From: an uncultured Methanobrevibacter sp.
GTDB taxonomy: Archaea > Methanobacteriota > Methanobacteria > Methanobacteriales > Methanobacteriaceae
Direction: 5' to 3'
DNA length: 54,505 nucleotides
Assembly: GCA_902764015.1 (NCBI GenBank)
Contig: CACWUH010000014.1
Span: 1 to 54,505 of the forward strand
Shown here: piece by piece, positions 1 through 7,102 of the stretch
How positions within the stretch are numbered: the stretch's first letter is position 1
Layout of the letters: each line of letters starts with the position of its first letter
The notes under the pieces: model-generated
Told to the model about the DNA's origin: nothing
What the model saw: the letters and a program-made list of their open reading frames with translations, nothing else
The model's database searches: none
Made by a program: the position numbers and the translations under genes

Positions 1-410
1 ACCTTGTTTTCCAAGAATTGAAGATTTGTGTCATTGTCTACAATACCCTCTTCAACCAAAGCGTTCATCTGTTTGTTGGCAGCGGACATGAATACGTCTG
101 CTCCTAAACCGTTTTCAATCTGAGATTGCAAATCTCCACTTGATGCATAAGTTGGTGTAACCTTTACGCCAGGATACTTGTCCTGAAACATAGGAATTAA
201 TTTTTCATCAAATGCATTCTTCAAACTAGCCGCTGCGGCCAATTTAACTTCTTCTCCCTTTAAATCAACGTTAGTAGCATTGGAATCGGCATCAGTAGTG
301 TTTGAATCACCACCGCCAAGGAAATCAAACATTCCAGCGGAACATGAACTTATACTGACGACAGCCACAATTGCTACAGCAGCAATGAATAATATCTTCT
401 TAGAGTCCAT
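1..410 (-). CDS. modA: Molybdate ABC transporter substrate-binding protein (3' end outside window)
   Basis: Reading leftward from the ATG at 408-410 gives a hydrophobic signal peptide (MDSKKILFIAAVAIVAVVS) with a cysteine just after it, compatible with a lipid-anchored protein. A short Asn/Asp/Thr-rich linker follows, then the start of a periplasmic-binding fold: LAAASLKNAF, a TPTYASSGDLQSQIENG stretch and GLGADVFMSA, all characteristic of ModA. The family binds molybdate or tungstate outside the membrane and passes it to ModBC. Methanogens need these metals for formylmethanofuran and formate dehydrogenases. A strong Shine-Dalgarno sequence (GAGGAG) sits about 7 bases before the ATG. The gene has no stop here because it runs off the left edge; about 136 residues are visible. 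ModB and ModC would be expected further left. Tungstate rather than molybdate as ligand cannot be excluded. Confidence 0.88.
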   Translation of the reverse strand, partial: MDSKKILFIAAVAIVAVVSISSCSAGMFDFLGGGDSNTTDADSNATNVDLKGEEVKLAAAASLKNAFDEKLIPMFQDKYPGVKVTPTYASSGDLQSQIENGLGADVFMSAANKQMNALVEEGIVDNDTNLQFLENK

Positions 411-872
411 AACATTCCTCCTCATAAAAATTGTTTTAATTAATTCGTTGTGAATTACTATTCACATATGTTATAATATCTAATATTGTATATATAAAAG
501 TTTTGTTATGAAAACAGAATAACCAAAAACATATCGAAAATTAAAAAAATGCTAAAAACTCGATAAAATAAAAAATAACCATTTAAAATTAAAAAAAGGA
601 ATGGCAACAACAATCATATCATTGATTTAGAAATCGAAAAGAATATGTATTAACATTGATACTTTTGAACCCCATATCCATAAAAAAGAGATTATTATCC
701 TCAGACGATAAAAGAAGATAACAAAAATATAATATTAATAAATAAAGAAGGTGAAATCCGAAACAAGAATAAAACAAAAATTATCATTGATTATAATGTT
801 TCAAAATCGGCCAAATATAATGCGATGTATGGGTTTAAGTATTAACGCTGATGCATCAATACCCAAAATTCT
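411..872. other. AT-rich intergenic region between modA and the glutamate synthase-like gene
   Basis: Both neighbours are on the minus strand, so this stretch holds the modA leader and promoter at its left end and the 3' flank of the glutamate synthase-like gene at its right end. I find no open frame with a credible start and ribosome site. Apart from the modA promoter elements, the rest is A/T-rich sequence without recognisable RNA genes. Confidence 0.6.
450..499 (-). promoter_or_regulatory. modA promoter: TATA box with palindromic operator near the expected start site
   Basis: On the minus strand a TATA box (TTTATATATA) lies at 489-499. About 25 bases downstream, where archaeal transcription would start, is the inverted repeat GTGAAT-TACT-ATTCAC at 450-465 with two perfect 6-base arms. 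A dyad over the start site is the usual position for an archaeal repressor site, so metal- or oxyanion-dependent repression of molybdate uptake is a reasonable inference. The regulator is not identified. Confidence 0.55.
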
Positions 873-2258
873 TTAAACATGTCGGATTTCAGTATAATCT
901 GATATTTCAGAATTTATGGTGCACAAATCATTGACATCCAAGTCATGCACGTCACTATGACCAGTGATTCTTGCAAACGTCTTCAGCTCTTCGGTGGACA
1001 CATTGAGGTAATTTTCAACCCTTTTTGAGGCTGTTTCAATCTTCAGCCTTTTTCTTAAATCCTCATCCTGGGTTGCTACGCCGACAGGACAGTCCCCGCT
1101 GTCGCAAATCCTATACTGCTGGCATGCAGCTGCAATCATGGCAGCAGTCCCGACAGCCACCGCATTGGCGCCCATGGCCAAGGCCTTAGCAAAATCGGAT
1201 GAAACGCGCAATCCTCCGGTTATCGTCAAATCAATTTCGCTTTCATATTCGTCCAGATATCTGCGAGCTCTTGAAAGGGCATAAATCGTTGGAACTGATG
1301 TGGAATCCCTGATAAGTTTCGGGCTTGCGCCGGTTGATCCTCCCCGTCCGTCAATAGTGATGAAATCCGGTTCGGCATACATGACATAATCAAGGTCATC
1401 CTCGATTCTTCCGGCGGCAAACTTCAAGCCAATCGGCCTTCCCCGTGAGCGGCTTCTCAAATCGTCAACCAAATCCTTCAAATCTTCCTTTGATTTGACT
1501 TCAGGGATGGTTGCCGGAGAGTGGATGTCCTCGCCCAAGGCCTTGCCCCTTATTTTGGCAATCTCCTCGGTTACCTTTTCGCCCTGCAGCTGTCCTCCGA
1601 GGCCCGGCTTGGTTGACTGGCCGATTTTTATTTCAATGGCATCGGCATTCTTCAGATTGTCCTCGTTTACAGAGTACTTGTTCGGTACATATTCAAAAAT
1701 ATATTTATAAGCGTTTTCCATCTCTTCAGGAAGTATTCCTCCCTCCCCACTGCATTGGGCAGTCTTTACGGCTGCACTGCCCTTGGCAAGTGCGATTTTG
1801 GTTTCCCTTGAAAGTGCACCGAAAGACATGTGGGTGATGTAAATCGGACTTTCGATGACAAGAGGCCTTTTTGCGTTTTTGCCTATAACAGTCCGTGTGT
1901 TTACATCAATGTCTGATTCAAGCGGCTGAGGGTTCAGCTGGTTTCCCAAAATCAGTATCTCATCCCAATTTGGCATCGGCATGTCGGTATACATTGCAGA
2001 TACTATGGACTTGCCGGTGATTGCCATCTCATGGATTGCATCCATATAGCGAATGTCCTTATCGCTTTTGGCATAGTTCTTGTCGTATGACAAATCAGAG
2101 TCAAAAGTGTCCTGCTTTTCGCGGGGTTCTGAGTTTTCAACCCTTACGAATTTGGAAATGGGCTGGCCGCAGATTGGGCATTTGTCCAGATTTTTCAAAA
2201 GTATTCCTGTTGCTTCTTCGTTATGGATATGACCGCAGATTGTGCATTTGTATATCAT
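873..2258 (-). CDS. Rubredoxin-fused FMN-dependent glutamate synthase-like protein
   Basis: The 461-residue protein opens with a rubredoxin-type iron site (CTIC at residues 5-8 and CPIC at 27-30) and continues into the FMN-binding central domain of glutamate synthase. Visible features are SPIYITHMSFGALS, GQSTKPGLGGQL, the FITIDGRGGSTGASP glycine-rich stretch and a C-terminal cysteine motif (CQQYRICDSGDCP, around 378-390) expected to bind a 3Fe-4S cluster. It lacks the glutaminase domain, as archaeal stand-alone GltB domains do, so it either works with separate subunits or uses ammonia or another acceptor. No gltA- or gltC-like partners are nearby. The ATG is preceded by GAGGTGA, and a TATA-like box in the short gap upstream suggests its own promoter. 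Family assignment is firm; the physiological reaction is not. Confidence 0.88.
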   Translation of the reverse strand: MIYKCTICGHIHNEEATGILLKNLDKCPICGQPISKFVRVENSEPREKQDTFDSDLSYDKNYAKSDKDIRYMDAIHEMAITGKSIVSAMYTDMPMPNWDEILILGNQLNPQPLESDIDVNTRTVIGKNAKRPLVIESPIYITHMSFGALSRETKIALAKGSAAVKTAQCSGEGGILPEEMENAYKYIFEYVPNKYSVNEDNLKNADAIEIKIGQSTKPGLGGQLQGEKVTEEIAKIRGKALGEDIHSPATIPEVKSKEDLKDLVDDLRSRSRGRPIGLKFAAGRIEDDLDYVMYAEPDFITIDGRGGSTGASPKLIRDSTSVPTIYALSRARRYLDEYESEIDLTITGGLRVSSDFAKALAMGANAVAVGTAAMIAAACQQYRICDSGDCPVGVATQDEDLRKRLKIETASKRVENYLNVSTEELKTFARITGHSDVHDLDVNDLCTINSEISDYTEIRHV

Positions 2259-2292
2259 GATGTCACCTCATTGATTATAACTGAAGGCAGGT

Positions 2293-2305
2293 ATTATATA
2301 TACTT
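2293..2305 (-). promoter_or_regulatory. TATA box of the glutamate synthase-like gene
   Basis: The minus strand reads AAGTATATATAAT about 35 bases before the ATG at 2258, inside the 51-base gap after the CMD gene. This position is compatible with a short 5' leader carrying the GAGGTGA ribosome site, and implies transcription independent of the upstream gene. Confidence 0.5.
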
Positions 2306-2309
2306 TTAG

Positions 2310-3029
2310 TTACCAATCAGTCTCATTGACTATTGCCAGTGCATTGAGGGTTCTTGGAAATCCGATATATGGCATGATGACAGTCATTGCTGAAATCAAC
2401 TTTTCTTTGTCATTTCCCACATTCAGATTGCCTTGGATGTGGCCTCTAAGCTGGTTTTCACAGCCGCCTAAAGTTGCGATGAACACAAAAGTAATCAGTT
2501 CCCTCTGCTGGTCGTCCAAGCCATCACGAGTGTAGAAATCACCAAAGCAGAAGCCCTCAAGAAATCTGTTGAAATGCTTCTGGCCTTCGGGAGTCTGATC
2601 GTTCATCATCTCAATCATTTCGGCTCCAAAGTATTTGTCCTGAAGCTCACGGCCCTTGACATGCCTGTTTTCAAGATGGGTGTTTGATCTGGTTGGAAGA
2701 GGCATTTCAATTCCTTTCTTTTCAAACACCTTGATTACTATGCCGAAGAAGTTGTGTGCACGGCCGAATCCAACATAGGGAACTGATTGGTAGAGCAGTT
2801 CCTTGACTTCTTCGGGAGTGATGTCCATATCCAGAGCAGAAAGCAGAATCTTTTTGAATGCCTTTGGAGATTGGCAGGCGATTAAGCTGGCCAATGTCAC
2901 CAAAATGGATTCCTTTTCTGACAAGGTTGAGTATTCAAAGACCTCTCCATAAGCAAAGTTTTCAAAAACTTCATGAAATTCCGGGTCGTTTTTCCGGATT
3001 CTTCCAAAATTAGTGAATAAATCTTTCAT
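2310..3029 (-). CDS. Carboxymuconolactone decarboxylase (CMD) family protein, two-domain
   Basis: This 239-residue protein consists of two all-helical CMD/AhpD-like repeats, roughly residues 30-115 and 145-235. Each has the helix pair ending in the conserved pattern VPYVGFGRAHN or MPYIGFPRTLN. The second repeat keeps a cysteine and a downstream histidine (GGCENQLRGH), while the first has a cysteine without the CxxxH histidine (ACQSPKAF), so a classical two-cysteine peroxidase relay is unlikely. Members of this family are annotated as decarboxylases or alkylhydroperoxidase-like, but most archaeal ones have no proven substrate. It lies upstream of the glutamate synthase-like gene on the same strand, which has a separate promoter. 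Start: ATG at 3029; no strong ribosome site is seen. Confidence 0.85.
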   Translation of the reverse strand: MKDLFTNFGRIRKNDPEFHEVFENFAYGEVFEYSTLSEKESILVTLASLIACQSPKAFKKILLSALDMDITPEEVKELLYQSVPYVGFGRAHNFFGIVIKVFEKKGIEMPLPTRSNTHLENRHVKGRELQDKYFGAEMIEMMNDQTPEGQKHFNRFLEGFCFGDFYTRDGLDDQQRELITFVFIATLGGCENQLRGHIQGNLNVGNDKEKLISAMTVIMPYIGFPRTLNALAIVNETDW

Positions 3030-3076
3030 GAATTAAAATATGAAAAATGAGCTATAAAAAATTTGTTAAAAGCAAA

Positions 3077-3271
3077 TTAAAGATTTGCTTTTAATTCATT
3101 AATTCTAGAGATAGACAAACCAGTTATCTCATGAACATACTTAACATCATGATTATCCCGTAAAAGATTACAAGCCACCTTTTCAGTAACCTGGTCAGTT
3201 ACTTTTTTTGCCTCATCCTCCCTAGCGAGTCTAATTATTCTATCTAATGCATTTTCATAATATTTGACCAT
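3077..3271 (-). pseudogene. Duplicated 3' fragment of the neighbouring Rpn-like gene
   Basis: The encoded ~65 residues (from the ATG at 3271) match the C-terminus of the adjacent gene almost residue for residue: ENALDR-IRLAREDEAKKVTD, NLLRDNHDV-YVHE and the identical ending GLSISRINELKANL. DNA identity begins at about 3073 and 3342 with the same AAATTAAAGATTTGC and runs about 200 bases. The copy has only one of the VTD/VTQ repeat units and no nuclease domain. It looks like a remnant of a tandem duplication or recombination, although a translated stand-alone C-terminal peptide cannot be excluded. Confidence 0.7.
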
Positions 3272-3346
3272 ACAAATCCCCAAGAAGTTTAAGCCATATT
3301 ACCTTTAATAGAATGATTGAAATACTTAAAAAAAATTAAAAACAAA

Positions 3347-4261
3347 TTAAAGATTTGCTTTTAATTCATTAATTCTAGAGATAGACAAACCAGTCATTTC
3401 ATGCACATAATCAACATCATGATTATCGCGTAAAAGATTACAAGCAAAATTTTCAGTAACCTGGTCAGTAACCTCCTGAGTAACCTTATCAGTAACCTCC
3501 TGAGTAACCTTATCAGTTACTTTTTTTGCCTCATCCTCCCTAGCAAGTCTGATTGTTCTATCCAATGCATTTTCACAATATTTAAGCACATTAATCGCCT
3601 CGAGTAGTTTTTCTTGTTCAAATTCGCTGTCAATATAGTGTTCGATGTTCAAATACATTGCAGGAATGATTCTGTTTTTCTCTTCTTCAGGAATGCAGTC
3701 ACATTCTTTAATGTATTCACAGATTTCTCGAACGTATTCCTCTTCCGTGATTGGAAGTTTAAACAACGGTAGATGAACCAGCAGTCCACAGTCCTTATGG
3801 TTCAGCTCAACTTGTTGTTTAAATTTGTCTCTCAACCTTTTTAAATATTTGCTTCCATCTATGTTTTTCAGTTCGATAACGAGTGGCTTGAAGCAAATGT
3901 TTTCATCAGTCGTTGCCCTTTTGAGATTGTTGCCTTCAGACAAGCATGCAATGATGAATTTTATGTTTTTTGAATAGTCACAGAAGGTATCTTGGAAATA
4001 AGTGTAATATCTGCCAAAATCAGGTTCCCTCAATATTTCAGTATGGCCTTCGATTATTACGATCTTACCTGATTTTGTCAAACCCCTGATATCTGTAAAC
4101 TTGTTTTCCAAATTCAGATTGATTATTTCTGTCGGCAAAAGCCTTATAATCTCTTCATTCTGACCAATGATTTCCAAAAAGATATTTCCATAGTTCAACT
4201 CAGAGATTTTAATATATTCATCACGATTTTTAATTTTCTTCAGGTTTTTAAAAGTCTTCAT
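3347..4261 (-). CDS. Rpn-like PD-(D/E)XK nuclease family protein
   Basis: About 304 residues from the ATG at 4261, which has GGAG 9 bases upstream; a GTG at 4285 is possible but less likely. The N-terminal half has a restriction-endonuclease-like pattern, FTDIRG followed by KIVIIEGHTEI, resembling the D...ExK/Q core of recombination-promoting (Rpn/YhgA-like) nucleases, though the E-x-K position is occupied by Gly-His and activity is uncertain. The middle is a charged helical segment. The C-terminus carries three 8-residue repeats (VTDKVTQE, VTDKVTQE, VTDQVTEN) followed by a helix-turn-helix-like tail (GLSISRINELKANL). Such genes are numerous in Methanobrevibacter and vary in copy and tail. 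A partial copy of the tail lies immediately downstream. Confidence 0.7.
   Translation of the reverse strand: MKTFKNLKKIKNRDEYIKISELNYGNIFLEIIGQNEEIIRLLPTEIINLNLENKFTDIRGLTKSGKIVIIEGHTEILREPDFGRYYTYFQDTFCDYSKNIKFIIACLSEGNNLKRATTDENICFKPLVIELKNIDGSKYLKRLRDKFKQQVELNHKDCGLLVHLPLFKLPITEEEYVREICEYIKECDCIPEEEKNRIIPAMYLNIEHYIDSEFEQEKLLEAINVLKYCENALDRTIRLAREDEAKKVTDKVTQEVTDKVTQEVTDQVTENFACNLLRDNHDVDYVHEMTGLSISRINELKANL
3466..3513 (-). repeat. Two exact 24-bp tandem repeats inside the Rpn-like gene
   Basis: Positions 3466-3489 and 3490-3513 are identical 24-mers that encode VTDKVTQE in frame; a degenerate third unit follows. Because the unit is a multiple of three, copy number can change without a frameshift, lengthening or shortening the coiled segment between the nuclease domain and the C-terminal tail. 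Confidence 0.85.
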
Positions 4262-4519
4262 AATATACATCTCCAATATTTCCACCGGTGAAAAGAATCA
4301 TTGGAACAATTAATGATTGTACTGACGAATATATAAAGGTTTCTCAGCTAAAAAAGCAATATTGACATCGCAATAGAAAAAAACAAGATGAAAACAATAT
4401 TGTTTTCAAAATAAAATATTTTTATCAAAAAAAATATTATAAATTATGCATTCGCCATCATATAATGACTCAACGTATGATTTGTATCCTAAGATACGTT
4501 CCATTTATATATTAAATTT

Positions 4520-5689
4520 CTATTTCCTCAACGAATACAAACAAATCGGCAATGCCAGGAATGTGATTATCGATGAGATTATATACATCGGCGCATATCC
4601 TGTGCTTGGGGACACGAACAATCCAAGCAACGCCGGACCAAAGCCGATTGTCGCATCACAGAATATGAAAAATGTCGAAAGTGCATAGGATCTTCGGTGC
4701 TCCGGAGTGTTTCTTGTAATTATTGCAGTGCATGCCGAATTCAGAGTACCGAAACCCAATGCGGCGCAGACTGCACATATTATGACAGTAACGTTTGACG
4801 GAACCAATGCAATCAGCATCAAACCGATTGATTGTGCAACGATTCCCACCACACAGACAATTTTATCTCCACCGTTGTCCTGGATTCTGCCTGCCAAAGG
4901 CCTTGTCAACACCAGACAGACAGAATATATTATGAAAAACCATGAAAAGACGGCTGTCAGGTTGACTTCAACTGCATACAGCCTGTAAAATGACAGGATT
5001 GATACATATCCAAGGCTTGTAAGCGCTGTGAAAAATGAAACGGGCACGGCACCGAACTCTATGACCTTCTCGATGCCGGAATATTCCCTATCATCAGCCA
5101 CTTCTGCTTTTGTGTCGTATTTGTCGATGTCTATCATGCACATGAATATCAGTGCCAGTGCCGAGAACACCCCTGCAGCTATAAAGCAGCCATGTGAACC
5201 GACAGTATCATATAAAATGCCTCCGATGAAAGGTCCGAGACCCACAGCTATTGTCGTTCCAAGCATGAAGTATCCAAATGCTTCTGAAAATCTCTTTTTG
5301 GGAAGGATTGCCGATGCCACGGTCACAATAGCATTTGCAGATGCCCCGAAGCCTATTCCATGTATGAACCTTACAATAATCAGCAAAGTAACATTGTCAA
5401 CTATGAAATACAGAAGGCATGCAAGAAAATGGATGCTCATGAAAACTAGTGCAATCTTTCGCCATCCGATTCTCTCCAAAGCGTTGCCAGAATATACCCT
5501 CGAGCACAGTCCTCCAAAGACATAAATACCTGAAACAAGCCCTGCAATCGTTGCAGTTGAGCCCATTGCCGTTGCATACTCGGTTACCGTTGACATCAGA
5601 GCATACATCACAAGGGCTGTGAAAAGCAATGCCCCAAAAATCAAAAAGAATGATTTTGTAAATATTTTTTCAGATTCTTCAACACTCAT
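4520..5689 (-). CDS. Major facilitator superfamily transporter
   Basis: This 389-residue protein has about twelve hydrophobic segments and the MFS loop signature between TM2 and TM3 (SRVYSGNALERIGWRKIAL), with a related motif in the second half (LTRPLAGRIQDNGGDKIV). Length and layout match small bacterial and archaeal 12-TM drug/metabolite exporters (YfcJ/AraJ-like). The substrate cannot be told from sequence. The chosen ATG at 5689 follows an A/T-rich stretch without a clear ribosome site, so a short leader is likely. It stands alone between the Rpn-like gene and a divergently oriented Fe-S membrane protein. Confidence 0.85.
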   Translation of the reverse strand: MSVEESEKIFTKSFFLIFGALLFTALVMYALMSTVTEYATAMGSTATIAGLVSGIYVFGGLCSRVYSGNALERIGWRKIALVFMSIHFLACLLYFIVDNVTLLIIVRFIHGIGFGASANAIVTVASAILPKKRFSEAFGYFMLGTTIAVGLGPFIGGILYDTVGSHGCFIAAGVFSALALIFMCMIDIDKYDTKAEVADDREYSGIEKVIEFGAVPVSFFTALTSLGYVSILSFYRLYAVEVNLTAVFSWFFIIYSVCLVLTRPLAGRIQDNGGDKIVCVVGIVAQSIGLMLIALVPSNVTVIICAVCAALGFGTLNSACTAIITRNTPEHRRSYALSTFFIFCDATIGFGPALLGLFVSPSTGYAPMYIISSIITFLALPICLYSLRK

Positions 5690-6037
5690 TGATAATGAAT
5701 ATAATTCTAATGCTTAATAAAATTTAAAAAAAGAAGGGCAATCCCATCAAAAATTTATTTCAACGAACTCCCTGAGTGAAGTATTCCGGCATCAATCCGA
5801 CGGCGTTCGGGCATGACAACACAATGACATTCAACTTTCAGGATTCGCAAGAAAGCAGCGCCTTCTTGAATAAGAAATATGTCTTGAACCAGAGCAGACA
5901 TTAAATATATGATTGCACATATATTTTCATAACCATTATTAATATTGAGAATATTAAGAGAGTTAAGGTTGCCTTTGTGTCGTGGCGGCAACCTTCGTTT
6001 TACAAGGTTGTAAAAAATTTGTCTAAATAAAATTCGC
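5690..6037. other. Intergenic region, divergent MFS / NapH-like genes
   Basis: This 348-base divergent spacer contains promoters for both sides. The stretch 5755-5890 is noticeably less AT-rich than the other spacers and keeps an open frame on the minus strand, but that frame has no ribosome site or recognisable product and runs antisense into the next gene. The right-hand third holds the inverted-repeat cluster described separately. Confidence 0.5.
5965..6010 (+). promoter_or_regulatory. Three-segment alternative hairpin in the NapH-like gene leader
   Basis: Segment A AAGGTTGCC (5965-5973) is the exact reverse complement of segment B GGCAACCTT (5987-5995), giving a 9-bp stem with a 13-base loop. 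Segment C AAGGTTG (6004-6010) is complementary to the 3' seven bases of B (CAACCTT) across an 8-base loop. A and C therefore compete for B. If transcribed this is a switchable leader; if bound as DNA it is three copies of one half-site (AAGGTTG/CAACCTT/AAGGTTG). The cluster ends 27 bases before the downstream ATG. Confidence 0.6.
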
Positions 6038-6874
6038 ATGGAGGAGTACAAACTGAACATTAAAACACCAATAATTATGGAAGTTATATTTATTGCGATA
6101 GCTGTCGTAATGTATCTGATTACTACAAATACCTTTTTCATATTCAATTTCCTCTATATCGGGTCAGCCATTTCCCTCGGACTGTTTTTCATGGCAAGAA
6201 ATAACAGATATGCACGAAATATTATATTGCTTGCTGTTGGAAGCTATCTATTTTTTTATGTTGGAATTTTAGGGCATGAAAACTTGTCCATGAGTGGATT
6301 TTGGTATTACTTGTTTTTAGGGGTTTTTGAAGCTGCAATAGTTCACTTTTTAATTGCAAAGATTCTTGGACCTCTTCTGTTTGGCCGTGGATGGTGCGGA
6401 TATGCATGCTGGACGGCGATGGTGCTGGATCTGCTTCCATATAAGACTCCACAAAACCCTAGGAAAAACTGGGGATATATAAGATATGTATTGTTTGTGG
6501 GGATATTGTGCGGCGTGGCTTCACTGTTTGTTTTGAAGCCTTCCAATTCGGATTTGATAATATACTATTTGTTCATTGCCGGAAATTTAGCTTATTATGT
6601 TGTCGGAATCATATTGGCATATAAGTTAAAGGATAACAGGGCATTCTGCAAATACGTTTGTCCGATAACCGTGTTTTTGAAAATATTCAGTTATTTCTCT
6701 ATTATAAGGGTGAAAGTTGATGAAAATCAGTGTGTTGAGTGTGGCAAATGCATTAAGTCATGCCCGATGGATGTTGACATGCTTGATAATTCAAGAAAAA
6801 GAGAAAACGCAACGGAATGCATATTATGCCTTAACTGCATTCGCAGTTGCTCAAAGGATGCATTAAAATTGTAA
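6038..6874 (+). CDS. NapH/CcoG-like membrane protein with two 4Fe-4S clusters
   Basis: 278 residues: about six membrane segments in the first 220, a membrane-embedded GRGWCGYACWTAM motif like the paired-cysteine motif of NapH/CcoG proteins, then a C-terminal ferredoxin domain with CVECGKCIKSCP (Cys232, 235, 238, 242) and CILCLNCIRSC (Cys261, 264, 267, 271). Such proteins carry electrons between the membrane and soluble redox partners; the partner is unknown here and no reductase subunit is adjacent. The start is ambiguous. The ATG at 6038 has no upstream ribosome site, while a perfect GGAGGAG lies inside the frame at 6040-6046, pointing either to a leaderless message or to initiation at CTG 6053 or ATG 6077. 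Confidence 0.82.
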   Translation: MEEYKLNIKTPIIMEVIFIAIAVVMYLITTNTFFIFNFLYIGSAISLGLFFMARNNRYARNIILLAVGSYLFFYVGILGHENLSMSGFWYYLFLGVFEAAIVHFLIAKILGPLLFGRGWCGYACWTAMVLDLLPYKTPQNPRKNWGYIRYVLFVGILCGVASLFVLKPSNSDLIIYYLFIAGNLAYYVVGIILAYKLKDNRAFCKYVCPITVFLKIFSYFSIIRVKVDENQCVECGKCIKSCPMDVDMLDNSRKRENATECILCLNCIRSCSKDALKL

Positions 6875-6944
6875 GTTTCTGAAATGACAATTCACTCAGC
6901 GCAAAAAAGCATCAACAAGTTAATAATAAAGATAAAAAAAATAT

Positions 6945-6967
6945 AGAGTTATTAGCACAATAACTCT
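6945..6967 (-). terminator. Hairpin terminator of the symporter operon
   Basis: AGAGTTATT (6945-6953) and AATAACTCT (6959-6967) form a 9-bp stem with a 5-base loop. Reading on the minus strand, the stem is followed by a run of T (TATATTTTTTTT), so it fits the end of the symporter/accessory protein transcript. Confidence 0.6.
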
Positions 6968-6988
6968 CATATCTATTGTTTTAAATAT

Positions 6989-7102
6989 TTAATCTCCCTT
7001 GTTCCAATTCACTACACCATAAACAATGCATAAAAGTGTTGACAGGATGATTCCAAGATATACACCCCAAATCCAAGGGTCTTCAATTCCTAAAATTGCC
7101 AT
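6989..7102 (-). CDS. Symporter small accessory membrane protein (37 aa)
   Basis: A 37-residue frame starting MAILGIEDPWIWGVYLGI and ending VNWNKGD, with a single hydrophobic helix (about residues 11-31). Its ATG overlaps the stop codon of the symporter gene by one base (TAATG), a translational-coupling arrangement that makes it very likely real despite its size. Tiny one-helix proteins of this kind accompany sodium:solute symporters of the SSS family in methanogens and probably stabilise or modulate the carrier. The Pro-Trp-Ile-Trp motif before the helix and the short charged tail (NKGD) suggest an N-out or interfacial arrangement, which is inferred only. Confidence 0.82.
   Translation of the reverse strand: MAILGIEDPWIWGVYLGIILSTLLCIVYGVVNWNKGD

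Noticed and set aside
1511-1837. Plus-strand 108-codon open frame in the glutamate synthase-like gene
   Set aside because: Antisense shadow; the minus-strand frame has diagnostic FMN-domain motifs throughout.
3466-3513. CRISPR-like repeats
   Set aside because: The repeats are contiguous without spacers, in frame and inside a coding region.
5965-6010. Known riboswitch class (for example Moco or fluoride type) upstream of the NapH-like gene
   Set aside because: The conserved core sequences of those classes are not recognisable; only competing stems are visible.
5755-6147. Minus-strand open frame of 130 codons with a hydrophobic N-terminus
   Set aside because: Its N-terminal third is the antisense of the NapH-like gene's membrane-encoding start, it has no ribosome site, and no family is recognisable.
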